Program-made: the position numbers and the translations under genes
The notes under the pieces: model-generated
Database searches by the model: none
What the model was told of the DNA's origin: nothing
What the model saw: only the letters and a program-made list of their open reading frames with translations
From: Paenibacillus sp. NEAU-GSW1
GTDB lineage: Bacteria > Bacillota > Bacilli > Paenibacillales > Paenibacillaceae
Assembly: GCF_009737085.1 (NCBI RefSeq)
Contig: NZ_WOVL01000020.1
Span: 1-64,000 of the forward strand
Direction: 5' to 3'
DNA length: 64,000 nt
Shown: positions 25,271-32,588 of the stretch, one piece after another
Numbering within the stretch: the stretch's first letter is position 1
Layout of the letters: the number at the start of each line of letters is the position of its first letter

Positions 25271-25302
25271 AAAGAAGGGCACCGAGTCGGGTGCCCTTCT
25301 TT
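25271..25302 (-). terminator. Terminator of the ABC/MBL operon
   Basis: Perfect arms AAAGAAGGGCACC and GGTGCCCTTCTTT flank a short loop, 13 bases past the MBL gene stop. Confidence 0.9.
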
Positions 25303-25315
25303 AAACGGTTGTCCG

Positions 25316-26236
25316 CTACTTTAATTCGAAGACCATCAAGTCGCGACCGACTGAGATCGGACCGGTGTAAATTCCGGCCATCCCCTCGATATACGCTTGC
25401 TCCGCCTCCGGATTCGCTGCCGGCGCGGGAATGTGATGCGTGAGCACGAGATGCTTGACGCCCGCCCGCTGCGCGATGTCCGCCGCTTCTAGCGTCGTTG
25501 TATGATACTTCGCGGGGTTCGACAGCGCCTTCTCGTACTTCGGATATTGCGCGATCAGGGCATCGAGCCACGGCTTGTTATACGCTTCGTGAACGAGCAG
25601 ATCCGCCCCGGTCGCATGCTTCTCCATGTTTGCCACCGGAATCGTATCGCCCGAGATAACGACCGTCTTGCCGTTATACTCGAACTTGTAAGCGATAGCC
25701 GGATAGACAGGGCGATGGTCCACCTCGAAGGCGGTAATCCGGATACCGTCCTTGTCGTAGACAACGCCCTCGTTGCATTCCGTATACTCGATTCGCGAGC
25801 CCGCTTCATCCGACAGATTATAGCTGATTCGGAGCTTGACATCGAACTCGAAGGACTCCCGCATTTTGCCGATGATCGCCTTCGTTGTCTCTGGTCCGTA
25901 CACTTGCATGGGGACCGAACGGCCTTCGAAAACACGCTCCGCGGTAATATGCGTGCGCCAGCTCGTGATAAACACGTCGAAGAATCCACTGTTATGATCG
26001 TAATGGTGATGGGTGAACAGGACATCGGATATCCGCTGAGGCATGATGCCCGCTTTGATCAGCTGGTCTACCGCAGCGCCCCCGCAATCCACTAGGAACA
26101 CCTTGTCTCCCGCAAGCACCACGGATCCAGGCTTCGCTCGACCATAGAAGGCGCGGGGAGAACCCGTTCCGAGCAGAACGACGGTCAGATCTGGGTGATA
26201 GTCTGGCCGCAAATTCTCTTGTGGTTGGATATACAT
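25316..26236 (-). CDS. MBL-fold metallo-hydrolase, last gene of the ABC operon
   Basis: The 306-residue protein has the zinc-binding core FTHHHYDHN (HxHxDH, near residue 80), a later VISGDTIPV with the bridging Asp, and a final LVLTHHIP histidine. The beginning VVLLGTGSPRAFYGRAKPGSVVL resembles the RNase Z / arylsulfatase-like branch that acts on phosphodiesters or sulfate or carboxyl esters. There is no signal peptide. The ATG at 26236 is favoured since GAGAGG lies 10 bases upstream. It follows the substrate-binding protein gene by 27 bases, so it probably acts on the compound imported by that transporter; that link is inferred. Confidence 0.85.
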   Translation of the reverse strand: MYIQPQENLRPDYHPDLTVVLLGTGSPRAFYGRAKPGSVVLAGDKVFLVDCGGAAVDQLIKAGIMPQRISDVLFTHHHYDHNSGFFDVFITSWRTHITAERVFEGRSVPMQVYGPETTKAIIGKMRESFEFDVKLRISYNLSDEAGSRIEYTECNEGVVYDKDGIRITAFEVDHRPVYPAIAYKFEYNGKTVVISGDTIPVANMEKHATGADLLVHEAYNKPWLDALIAQYPKYEKALSNPAKYHTTTLEAADIAQRAGVKHLVLTHHIPAPAANPEAEQAYIEGMAGIYTGPISVGRDLMVFELK

Positions 26237-26262
26237 CGCTATCGTCCCTCTCATCTTCGGTT

Positions 26263-27309
26263 TTATTTGCCTTCCTGCGTCTCCTTCAGCAGCGACAAAT
26301 CGTACATGCCTGCCAGATCCAAGCCGTCTGCTCCGACACCCTTGACGTAGCCGGCATCGACCGCTACCTGAGCCATTGTCTTCAAGGCGTCTTGGTCGAT
26401 GTTCGTCGTCAGGCTTAGATGCGACAGTGTGGCCTTGATCAATTCGGCGTCCAAGCCCTTGCCCGTCAGTTCCTTCAGCTCGTCGCCAACGAGAGAATAC
26501 GTGTCATCCGGGCTATCCTTAATGAACTTGATTGCGTCCTCGTTGGCGTGAAGAACGGATTTGGCCAGATCCCGATGATCTTTCAGGAAGTCGTCACTTG
26601 ATACAATAATCGTGAGTGGATAATTCCCCTTGTTTGGCGGGATCTGATCCCACTCGACGGCAATATCGCCGATGCCTTCGTTCGCGATCTGCGTGCCCCA
26701 TGGCTCCGGCAATAGCGCCGCGTCAACCTGGCCTTGCTTCATGGCCGTCAGCGTATCCGCCGGAGCCATTGCAATGAGCTGCGCCCCGCTCTTGTCCGTC
26801 GTTACCTTCAAGCCCTGCTCCTGAAGCAGCAGACGGAGAGAGATTTCGTTCGTGCTCCCCTTGGTCGGGATAGCGACCAGCTTGCCCGCCAAGTCCTTGA
26901 CGCTTGTCACGCCGGAGCCCTTCCTCACCACCAGCACGGCGCCGCCGTTGTTCGCTCCGGACAGAATCTTGATGTTCTTGCTCCTTACGTATTGGTTAAT
27001 GACTGGGCTTGGCCCGACGTAGCCGATGTCGATCTGGCCTGTCGCCATCGCGGTCGATAAGTCGGAGCCGTTGTTGAAGCCCTGAACTTCGATCTTCACA
27101 TTAGCGCCAAGACGGTCTTGCAGGTAGCCCTTTTTGATCGCTACGAAGGCCGGAGCATGGGTCACGTTCTTGAGCAAGCCGATCTTCACCGTAATTGGGT
27201 CGGCCGACTTGGAGCTCCCGTTGTTCCCCGAACCAGAGGAGCCGCAGCCAGACAGCAGAGTCAGAATCAAGACGATCGCAAGACTCGAATAAGCAGCTTT
27301 TTTAAACAT
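26263..27309 (-). CDS. Lipoprotein substrate-binding protein of a sulfonate/nitrate-type ABC transporter
   Basis: The 348-residue protein has a lipoprotein signal (LILTLLSGCGSS, lipobox cysteine near residue 22) and an NMT1/SsuA-type periplasmic-binding fold. Typical segments are TVKIGLLKNVTHAPAFVAI, IDIGYVGPSPVINQYV, GAVLVVRKGSGV with VKDLAGKLVAIPTKGS, and DAALLPEPW. Relatives bind alkanesulfonates, taurine, nitrate, bicarbonate or thiamine precursors. The exact ligand cannot be read; the SsuA/TauA-like motifs suggest a sulfonate. It is downstream of the permease with 27 bases between them. Confidence 0.85.
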   Translation of the reverse strand: MFKKAAYSSLAIVLILTLLSGCGSSGSGNNGSSKSADPITVKIGLLKNVTHAPAFVAIKKGYLQDRLGANVKIEVQGFNNGSDLSTAMATGQIDIGYVGPSPVINQYVRSKNIKILSGANNGGAVLVVRKGSGVTSVKDLAGKLVAIPTKGSTNEISLRLLLQEQGLKVTTDKSGAQLIAMAPADTLTAMKQGQVDAALLPEPWGTQIANEGIGDIAVEWDQIPPNKGNYPLTIIVSSDDFLKDHRDLAKSVLHANEDAIKFIKDSPDDTYSLVGDELKELTGKGLDAELIKATLSHLSLTTNIDQDALKTMAQVAVDAGYVKGVGADGLDLAGMYDLSLLKETQEGK

Positions 27310-27336
27310 GGATCATTCCCCTCTTCCTAATTAAGC

Positions 27337-28101
27337 TTAAGTTTTTGCAGCATTCAGACCGTACTGGGTCCAGATTCGATTCTCTATGCGCTTGAAAACA
27401 AGATGGTCAGAGATGGTACCGAGAATCGCGATCACGAGCACGATGCAGAGCATGAGGGAGGTGTCGCCGAGGCTCCGCCCCTCCTCCAACAGCTGCCCTA
27501 ACCCGATGCCGCGCGCGATGAGCTCGCCGGAGACGAGCGCCCGCCAGGCGAAAGCCCAGGCCATGCGCATACCCGTAATGAGCTGAGGGATGGCGGCGGG
27601 GATCATCACTTGGTAGAAGAGCTGAAACCCGCGGCCCGTTCCAAACATCTGCGCCGATTTCAGATAGATCGGAGGAATGTTCTTGATCCCGCTCCGGCTC
27701 GCAATCGTCATCGTCCACGTCGCCCCGATCGTCGTGATGAACACGACGGCAAAGTCGTTCAGCCCGAACCAGATAATAGCGAACGGTAGCCAAGCGATGC
27801 TCGGCACCGTCTGCAAAGCGACGACGACAAAGCCGAACGTCTCGTCCAGCAGCCGGCTCCGGGCGAACAGGACGCCGAGTGTCATGCCGATAACGCACGA
27901 GAGGACGAATGCGATGAGGATTCGCCTCAAGCTGCTAAGCGTCGCTTCGAGCAGTTGCCCATTCGCAATCCCGTCGTAGAACGTCTGCACCGTCTGTAGT
28001 GCCGATGGGAAGCGCCAGCCCCAATGCATCGTCCTATATGCCGTCTCCCAGATTACTAACAGCAGAATGAGAAAGAGGACTTTTCTCCAGAGTGTAGTCA
28101 T
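27337..28101 (-). CDS. ABC transporter permease, SsuC/TauC type
   Basis: The 254-residue inner membrane permease has about six helices and the binding-protein-dependent transport motif (cytoplasmic EAA loop near SAQMFGTGRGFQLFYQVMIP, then AIPQLITGMRMAWAFAWRAL). It forms the channel with the ATPase encoded upstream. Its start at 28101 lies inside the 3' end of the ATPase gene: the two overlap by 68 bases, which is unusually long and implies tight translational coupling or an extended ATPase tail. Confidence 0.85.
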   Translation of the reverse strand: MTTLWRKVLFLILLLVIWETAYRTMHWGWRFPSALQTVQTFYDGIANGQLLEATLSSLRRILIAFVLSCVIGMTLGVLFARSRLLDETFGFVVVALQTVPSIAWLPFAIIWFGLNDFAVVFITTIGATWTMTIASRSGIKNIPPIYLKSAQMFGTGRGFQLFYQVMIPAAIPQLITGMRMAWAFAWRALVSGELIARGIGLGQLLEEGRSLGDTSLMLCIVLVIAILGTISDHLVFKRIENRIWTQYGLNAAKT

Positions 28102-28873
28102 TGCCGTATTCCTCCTTCGCCACCTTCTCCAGTTCAGCGGCTAACGTATCCATGATCTGACTCTCGATATGGTGCAGAACGGAATCGCCGGGCTCCCGCG
28201 GCCGGACCGCCCTTATGCGGAACTCCTTCTTGATCCGTCCCGGTCGAGTGGACATGACGAGCACCCTTTCCGACAATGTGACCGCCTCCCGGATGTTATG
28301 CGTGATGAACAGAATGGTCTTCCGCGTGTTCAGCCATATCTGCTCCAATTCCTTGTGCAGCAGCAGCCTCGTCTGTTCGTCCAGCGCAGCGAACGGCTCA
28401 TCCATGAGCAGAATCTCCGGGTCCATGACGAGCGCCCGCGCAATTGCCACCCGCTGCTTCATCCCGCCCGACAGCTCATGGGGATAGCGGTCTGCGAACT
28501 TGCCAAGATGGACTGCCCGGATCTGCTCCATGGCCCGCTCGCGGCGTTCCTTCTTTTTGATTCCCTTTTGCTTGAGACCGAAAGCGACATTCTCCAACAC
28601 GGTGAGCCAAGGGTACAGCGCATGGTCCTGGAACACAACGATCCGGTCAGGCCCCGGAGCTGTGACTTCCTTGCCGTTCGCTTCGACGCGCCCGCGATCC
28701 GCCCGCTCCAGCCCCGCCACCAAATTAAGCAGTGTGGACTTGCCGCAGCCGGAAGGGCCGAGGATGGAGACGAACTCTCCCTTACCTATCTCGAAGGCGA
28801 TGTCCTCCAGCGCGGTGTAGCCCGCCCCGCCCCGTTGCGCGAACGTCTTGCCGACTTCTTCTATCCGGATCAT
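28034..28873 (-). CDS. ABC transporter ATP-binding protein, SsuB/TauB type
   Basis: The 279-residue ATPase has Walker A GPSGCGKST (near 40), Q-loop VVFQDHALYPWL, signature LSGGMKQRVAIARAL and Walker B ILLMDEPFAALD, followed by the D-loop and switch histidine (LFITHNIREAV). These are standard for nitrate/sulfonate/taurine importers. The C-terminal tail (KEEYGNDYTLEKSPLSHSAV) extends over the start of the permease gene. The ATG at 28873 is chosen to match family length; an upstream in-frame ATG (28903) overlaps the end of the Crp gene. The ribosome binding site is not clear for either. Confidence 0.85.
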   Translation of the reverse strand: MIRIEEVGKTFAQRGGAGYTALEDIAFEIGKGEFVSILGPSGCGKSTLLNLVAGLERADRGRVEANGKEVTAPGPDRIVVFQDHALYPWLTVLENVAFGLKQKGIKKKERRERAMEQIRAVHLGKFADRYPHELSGGMKQRVAIARALVMDPEILLMDEPFAALDEQTRLLLHKELEQIWLNTRKTILFITHNIREAVTLSERVLVMSTRPGRIKKEFRIRAVRPREPGDSVLHHIESQIMDTLAAELEKVAKEEYGNDYTLEKSPLSHSAVSNLGDGI

Positions 28874-28902
28874 GCTCCGCCCCCCCATAGCCTTCCATTT
28901 CA

Positions 28903-29583
28903 TTACAAGTGCTGTTGGAACTCGTCGGTATCGAGAATGACAACCATCTTCTTCTCATAGCGAATGATGCCTTCGTCCCGCCACCGGCCCAACGTTTCCG
29001 TAACCGTCTGCCTGCTGCAGCCGATGACATAGGAGATCTCCTCATGGCTAAGCGGAAGCGTGACAACCGTCTCCTTCCCTGCACGAACTCCGAGCTGCAT
29101 TAATAGCTGAGCCAGCCTCCAGGCAACCGGACGCGAGATGAGCATCTCCACGTACCGTTGTGTCTGCAGCAGACGGCGGGCGTTGGTCACCGTTAGCGCG
29201 TAGAGGGCATCCGGATGTCTCTTCAGCAAGCCGGTGAATTGGGAAGCCGGAATCGAGAGAATGCGGCTGTCCATGATGCATCGCGCATAGCGTTGCCTCT
29301 TCTGCCCCGTCAGCACCTCTGCCGCGCCAAACACCTCGCCCTTGTGCCGCAGGAACAAGGTGATGCTCTGGCCCTCTTGCGCAAACTGCGAGATCTTCAC
29401 CAGTCCGTCCTGGACGAAGTAGATCTCCTGACTCTCTTCCTCGCCCCTGAAGATAAAGGAGTTCTTCTTCATGTCGCGAGAAGTGCCGAATTCCTCGAAG
29501 AGCTTCGCTAACGCGAGTTGCTCGGCTTCGCCGCTATCCGTTACGGTTCCTTCCGAATAGGAGGACATACCCTCTTGGTCCAT
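28903..29583 (-). CDS. Crp/Fnr-family transcriptional regulator
   Basis: The 226-residue protein has an N-terminal cyclic-nucleotide-binding-like beta-roll (about 35-140, with IYFVQDGLVKISQFAQEG and GEVFGAAEVLTGQ) and a C-terminal Crp winged helix (LSHEEISYVIGCSRQTVTET then LGRWRDEGII). There is no cysteine cluster for an Fnr iron-sulfur centre; only scattered Cys residues are present. The Arg-Ser of the cAMP-binding phosphate cassette is not evident, so the effector is unknown. It is the first gene of the operon with the ABC transporter and MBL hydrolase. It is most simply a sensor controlling that import system. Confidence 0.85.
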   Translation of the reverse strand: MDQEGMSSYSEGTVTDSGEAEQLALAKLFEEFGTSRDMKKNSFIFRGEEESQEIYFVQDGLVKISQFAQEGQSITLFLRHKGEVFGAAEVLTGQKRQRYARCIMDSRILSIPASQFTGLLKRHPDALYALTVTNARRLLQTQRYVEMLISRPVAWRLAQLLMQLGVRAGKETVVTLPLSHEEISYVIGCSRQTVTETLGRWRDEGIIRYEKKMVVILDTDEFQQHL

Positions 29584-29654
29584 CGTCGTTGCGCCCCTCT
29601 CTGGCTGTTTGGGTAATTCTAAGTTTACTTATCGGTATTTACGATTATAGTTCA

Positions 29655-29686
29655 TGGTTTAAACCAAAAACAGTCGGCTAGCCGAC
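29655..29686. promoter_or_regulatory. Two adjacent palindromes upstream of the crp-ABC operon
   Basis: TGGTTTAAACCA (29655-29666) and GTCGGCTAGCCGAC (29673-29686) are both perfect palindromes. A TATAAT (minus strand, near 29645) lies between them and the crp-like gene. They are candidate operator sites for the Crp-like protein or another factor; neither matches the classic Crp or Fnr box. Confidence 0.45.
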
Positions 29687-29745
29687 AAAAATATAGGTGT
29701 ATCATTGATTTATTCGATGAAGTCGATAGCGGGGGCAAAAAATAA

Positions 29746-29782
29746 GGTTGTCCCGAAGGCCGGCAAGGCCTTCGAGACAACC
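29746..29782 (-). terminator. Terminator of the methyltransferase-HIT operon
   Basis: GGTTGTC and GACAACC form the outer stem and GAAGGCC/GGCCTTC the inner one. The minus-strand flank is T-rich. It lies 64 bases past the HIT gene stop. Confidence 0.85.
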
Positions 29783-29845
29783 AATATTGGATCATCCAAT
29801 AGAATAACCGGACGCTAAAGAGGGGCACCACGAGAACCGATTTCT

Positions 29846-30298
29846 TCACTCATGGCGGCTCAGGCCCCAACCGTCCCGCTCAGAGGTAAACATATTGCGC
29901 AGTTTCTGGGCAATTTCTACAGCTTCATTTTCATTGCATGACTTTTCTTGAGAAATAAATGTCATACCTTTGGTCAAGCTATGACTCATTCGAGGGATGA
30001 AGTGTGCATGGAAATGTGGGACACCATCAATCGTTATAAGTGAATAAACCCGTTCGGCACCGGTTATCTGTTTAAGCGCTGCATAAAGTTTCTTGACTAC
30101 ATATCCATATGATCTCGCTTCTTCATCATTCATATCAGAGAAATCAAGGAAATGCCTTTTGGATTCTATCACCAATTGACCTATAACTGATTGTTCCGCC
30201 GGAAAATGGCAAACCATCCAATGTTCATCTTCATAAATATATCCACCCGGCGGTTGGTTTGAAGTCCCGGAATGTTTGTTACAAATGAAACAAGACAT
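29846..30298 (-). CDS. HIT-family nucleotide hydrolase/transferase
   Basis: The 150-residue protein has the histidine triad VPHFHAHFIPR (near residues 92-102) and an N-terminal CFICNK zinc-site-like start (single C-x-x-C). HIT proteins hydrolyse or transfer nucleoside monophosphates from adenylated compounds. It is 19 bases downstream of the methyltransferase gene and shares its T-box-controlled transcript. A role in removing AMP from adenylated amino acids or related compounds would fit T-box control, but that is speculation. Confidence 0.85.
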   Translation of the reverse strand: MSCFICNKHSGTSNQPPGGYIYEDEHWMVCHFPAEQSVIGQLVIESKRHFLDFSDMNDEEARSYGYVVKKLYAALKQITGAERVYSLITIDGVPHFHAHFIPRMSHSLTKGMTFISQEKSCNENEAVEIAQKLRNMFTSERDGWGLSRHE

Positions 30299-30317
30299 GT
30301 ATATCGCCTCTTTTCAA

Positions 30318-31124
30318 TTATTTTCTTCTCCCTATATATAGCAAGTGAGATGATATCCCCAAAACGGATGGATCATTAGCAATGGAGATAAGAAAATGAA
30401 TCATTCTATCATACTCACCTTGATCTGCCCAATACTGCTTTTGTTCATTTGAAAGCATTGCACCAATGCTAGAAGAACCAATTAAATCTATCGCATCGAA
30501 TCCATTCTCCTCCATAAAAGGTTTTACTTCATCAATGTTAAAATAAAACGCCCCTGTAAATCGGCCTTTATCGTTATGATTGAAAACCCCGTTCTCGTAG
30601 AACTCATTTATTGTATCTAGGTTATCATTCGGCTTCCAATGCTGTGGGTATTGTAAAGATGTAATTGTCATTCTCATCCGACTCTGGAAAGCAACAAAAA
30701 CGATGCCGTTTCTCTTTGTTACGCGATGCAACTCCCTAACTGCTGATATTCGTTCCTCTTCTTTTTGCAAATGGTATAGTGGACCAAGCATCAAAGAAGC
30801 ATCGTATACCTCGTCCGATATCCCTTCTAAATTTGTTGCATTTAATAAATGAAACCCATTAAATTGTTCTGTCAATCCTAATTCAGATGCCTTCTGTTTC
30901 GCTATTTCAACTAACTTAGGTGTTAGGTCAGATAGCGTTACGTTATATCCTAGCTTCGCCAACTCTATTGCGTACTTACCTGGTCCTGCGCCATTATCTA
31001 ATACAGTTCCGGATGCAGCTAAATACTGTTTGATATAGTGCATATTAATAGTAAACTCAAGTGGTTCCCTATCCAACCTTCCCCATTCATCAAATTGGGA
31101 GTAGTAATCAATAACATGATCCAT
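30318..31124 (-). CDS. SAM-dependent methyltransferase under T-box control
   Basis: The 268-residue class I methyltransferase begins DHVIDYYSQFDEWGRLDREP. It shows motif I as VLDNGAGPGKYAIELAKLG (near 42-60), motif II VTLSDLTPKLVEIA, motif IV DASLMLGPLYHL, and motif VI around VTKRNGIVFVAF. It resembles the Methyltransf_25/UbiE-like small-molecule group; the substrate is not readable. Its leader (31165-31430) carries a complete T-box riboswitch whose terminator ends about 45 bases before the start codon, so expression should rise when a particular tRNA is uncharged. The ribosome binding site before the ATG is weak (GGTAG). The HIT gene follows. Confidence 0.8.
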   Translation of the reverse strand: MDHVIDYYSQFDEWGRLDREPLEFTINMHYIKQYLAASGTVLDNGAGPGKYAIELAKLGYNVTLSDLTPKLVEIAKQKASELGLTEQFNGFHLLNATNLEGISDEVYDASLMLGPLYHLQKEEERISAVRELHRVTKRNGIVFVAFQSRMRMTITSLQYPQHWKPNDNLDTINEFYENGVFNHNDKGRFTGAFYFNIDEVKPFMEENGFDAIDLIGSSSIGAMLSNEQKQYWADQGEYDRMIHFLISIANDPSVLGISSHLLYIGRRK

Positions 31125-31164
31125 CTACCAAAACACCTGCCTTATCACAAACTTTTTGAGAAAA

Positions 31165-31430
31165 CAGAAAAAACCTATCGCCTGCAAAGAGGCGATAGGT
31201 TTAACCTTCGCGGTACCACTCTTCTTGATCGTTGTTGGAAGTAAAAAGACAACGAATCTTAGAACCTGATTACGGGGGTTAGCCGTTAGGATCTACAAAT
31301 TTTCGATCTTACCGCTCATGGGCGAGTTGGGGAAACTATTGACTGTCTTGCACCTACCGACAGTTCTCTGGGCAATAGCTATTCCTTAATACTCCCAATC
31401 ATTGCGTTTGGCCATGTTCTAATTGGACTC
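31165..31430 (-). promoter_or_regulatory. T-box riboswitch controlling the methyltransferase-HIT operon
   Basis: On the minus strand a stem I is visible with the conserved CAGAGAACTG bulge segment, the GGTAGGTGCAAGACAG apical part, the CTATTG/CAATAG stem and the AACTCGCCCATGAGC base. The T-box itself is AGAGTGGTACCGCG (complement of 31209-31222). It is followed by a perfect terminator (AACCTATCGCCT with its complement, 31171-31202) and a T-run. The TGGT in the T-box would pair with an NCCA end whose discriminator base is A. The run TTTCCCCAACTC in the specifier region best fits a CCC proline codon; other frames, UUC or UCC, cannot be excluded. Confidence 0.9.
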
Positions 31431-31460
31431 AGTATATAATTAGCAAATATTACCTGTCAA
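31431..31460 (-). promoter_or_regulatory. Sigma-A promoter of the T-box transcript
   Basis: A perfect TTGACA (complement of 31455-31460) and TATACT (complement of 31431-31436) are separated by 18 bases. Transcription would begin just upstream of stem I. Confidence 0.8.
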
Positions 31461-31536
31461 CAGAAAATTGGCATTAACAATTTCCCTCACTAATACTCAC
31501 CAAAAGCTCGACTCTCCGCTTGACGAGCCCCAAGAG

Positions 31537-32454
31537 CTACATAAGCGATTTTCGGTAATCGCTCGGAGAGACGCCCGACCAGCGTTTGAACTGCCGGCTG
31601 AAGTGGGCGATGTCCCGGTAACCGAGTCTGAGCGCGATATCGGATACCGAAATGCTCAGATCGAGCAGCCAGCGTTTAGCCAGTTGCAGCTTCACTTGGG
31701 ACAAATACTGCCGCGGCGACAAGCCGAAGGCTTCGTGAAACAACCGATTGCAATACGCCGTGCTAAATCCGAGCCGGCCTGCGATCCGTTCCACAGTACG
31801 CCCCTCGCCGCCTGCATCGTCCAGGACTGCCGGCTCGCTTGCGCTCGCGGCGTTCTCCGCCGCCTCTTCGAGCATGCGGGCCATTTCCCGCGCCACGGGA
31901 AGCCGCGAAGACGAAGGGGTATCCGCAGCCGTTCCTTCCTCCTCCAGCGCATCCCCCAGCACGGAGCACAACTCGAAAAGCGCCGACAGCACGCGAATGT
32001 GCGAGTTCGGGTCCGCAGCTTGCGGGATCGTTCGCGTCATTTCGAGCAGCTTGCCGAGCGGCTCGTAAAGCTTGCGGGCAATTCCGGAACCTTGAGGAAA
32101 AACGACCGTGTTCGTATGCTGCATCCTCCGGCGAAAACGAGCTTCCCCAATGTCGAAGTGCAGACAAAAATAAGACATTTCTTCCCCGCCCTGCACCTCG
32201 CTGCGATGGCGCTCTCCCGACCGAATAAGCAAGATGTCGCCCGTTTCCTGCGCGATGGGCATACCGTTGACGTGCATGAGCTGTTTCCCCGCCAGCACCC
32301 AGTTAATTTCAAACAAAGAATGATAGTGAACGGGATACGACCAGTTCGGTTCCACCGTGCGCATATGCGCGTAATGCAGCGATACCGTCGCCTCCATATT
32401 GGGCAGCATATATGCTTCCCGGCTATGCCTTTCGCCTGTCGGCAGCTTCCACAA
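31537..32454 (-). CDS. AraC-family regulator with cupin sensor, probable xylosidase regulator
   Basis: The 305-residue protein has an N-terminal cupin/AraC-binding beta barrel (VHYHSLFEINWVLAGKQLM, then ETGDILLIRSGERHR) and a C-terminal AraC double helix-turn-helix (VERIAGRLGFSTAYCNRLFH, then VSDIALRLGYRDIAHFSRQFK). It is divergent from the GH52 gene across a 134-base gap, so it most likely responds to a xylan-derived sugar and activates that gene. The start is a TTG at 32454, preceded by AGGAGGG at 8-base spacing. GC-rich composition matches that of the GH52 gene and differs from the GH120 gene beyond it. Confidence 0.85.
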   Translation of the reverse strand: MWKLPTGERHSREAYMLPNMEATVSLHYAHMRTVEPNWSYPVHYHSLFEINWVLAGKQLMHVNGMPIAQETGDILLIRSGERHRSEVQGGEEMSYFCLHFDIGEARFRRRMQHTNTVVFPQGSGIARKLYEPLGKLLEMTRTIPQAADPNSHIRVLSALFELCSVLGDALEEEGTAADTPSSSRLPVAREMARMLEEAAENAASASEPAVLDDAGGEGRTVERIAGRLGFSTAYCNRLFHEAFGLSPRQYLSQVKLQLAKRWLLDLSISVSDIALRLGYRDIAHFSRQFKRWSGVSPSDYRKSLM

Positions 32455-32588
32455 GGCACGTCCCTCCTAGTTGCGATTTGGGTAAAAACAGGTTCGATTT
32501 GCTATACTTCCTAAGTAAAATGTGATTTATATTTAGGATAAAAGCAGAATCCCATCTTCGCAACCATTAACCTTGAGGAGGCACATGC

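Noticed and set aside
25502-26095. 197-codon plus-strand frame opposite the MBL gene
   Set aside because: It is antisense to a well-supported zinc hydrolase in a GC-rich region, where long non-coding frames are common.
28169-28960. 263-codon plus-strand frame opposite the ABC ATPase gene
   Set aside because: It is antisense to an ATPase with all canonical motifs. The frame has no known domain.
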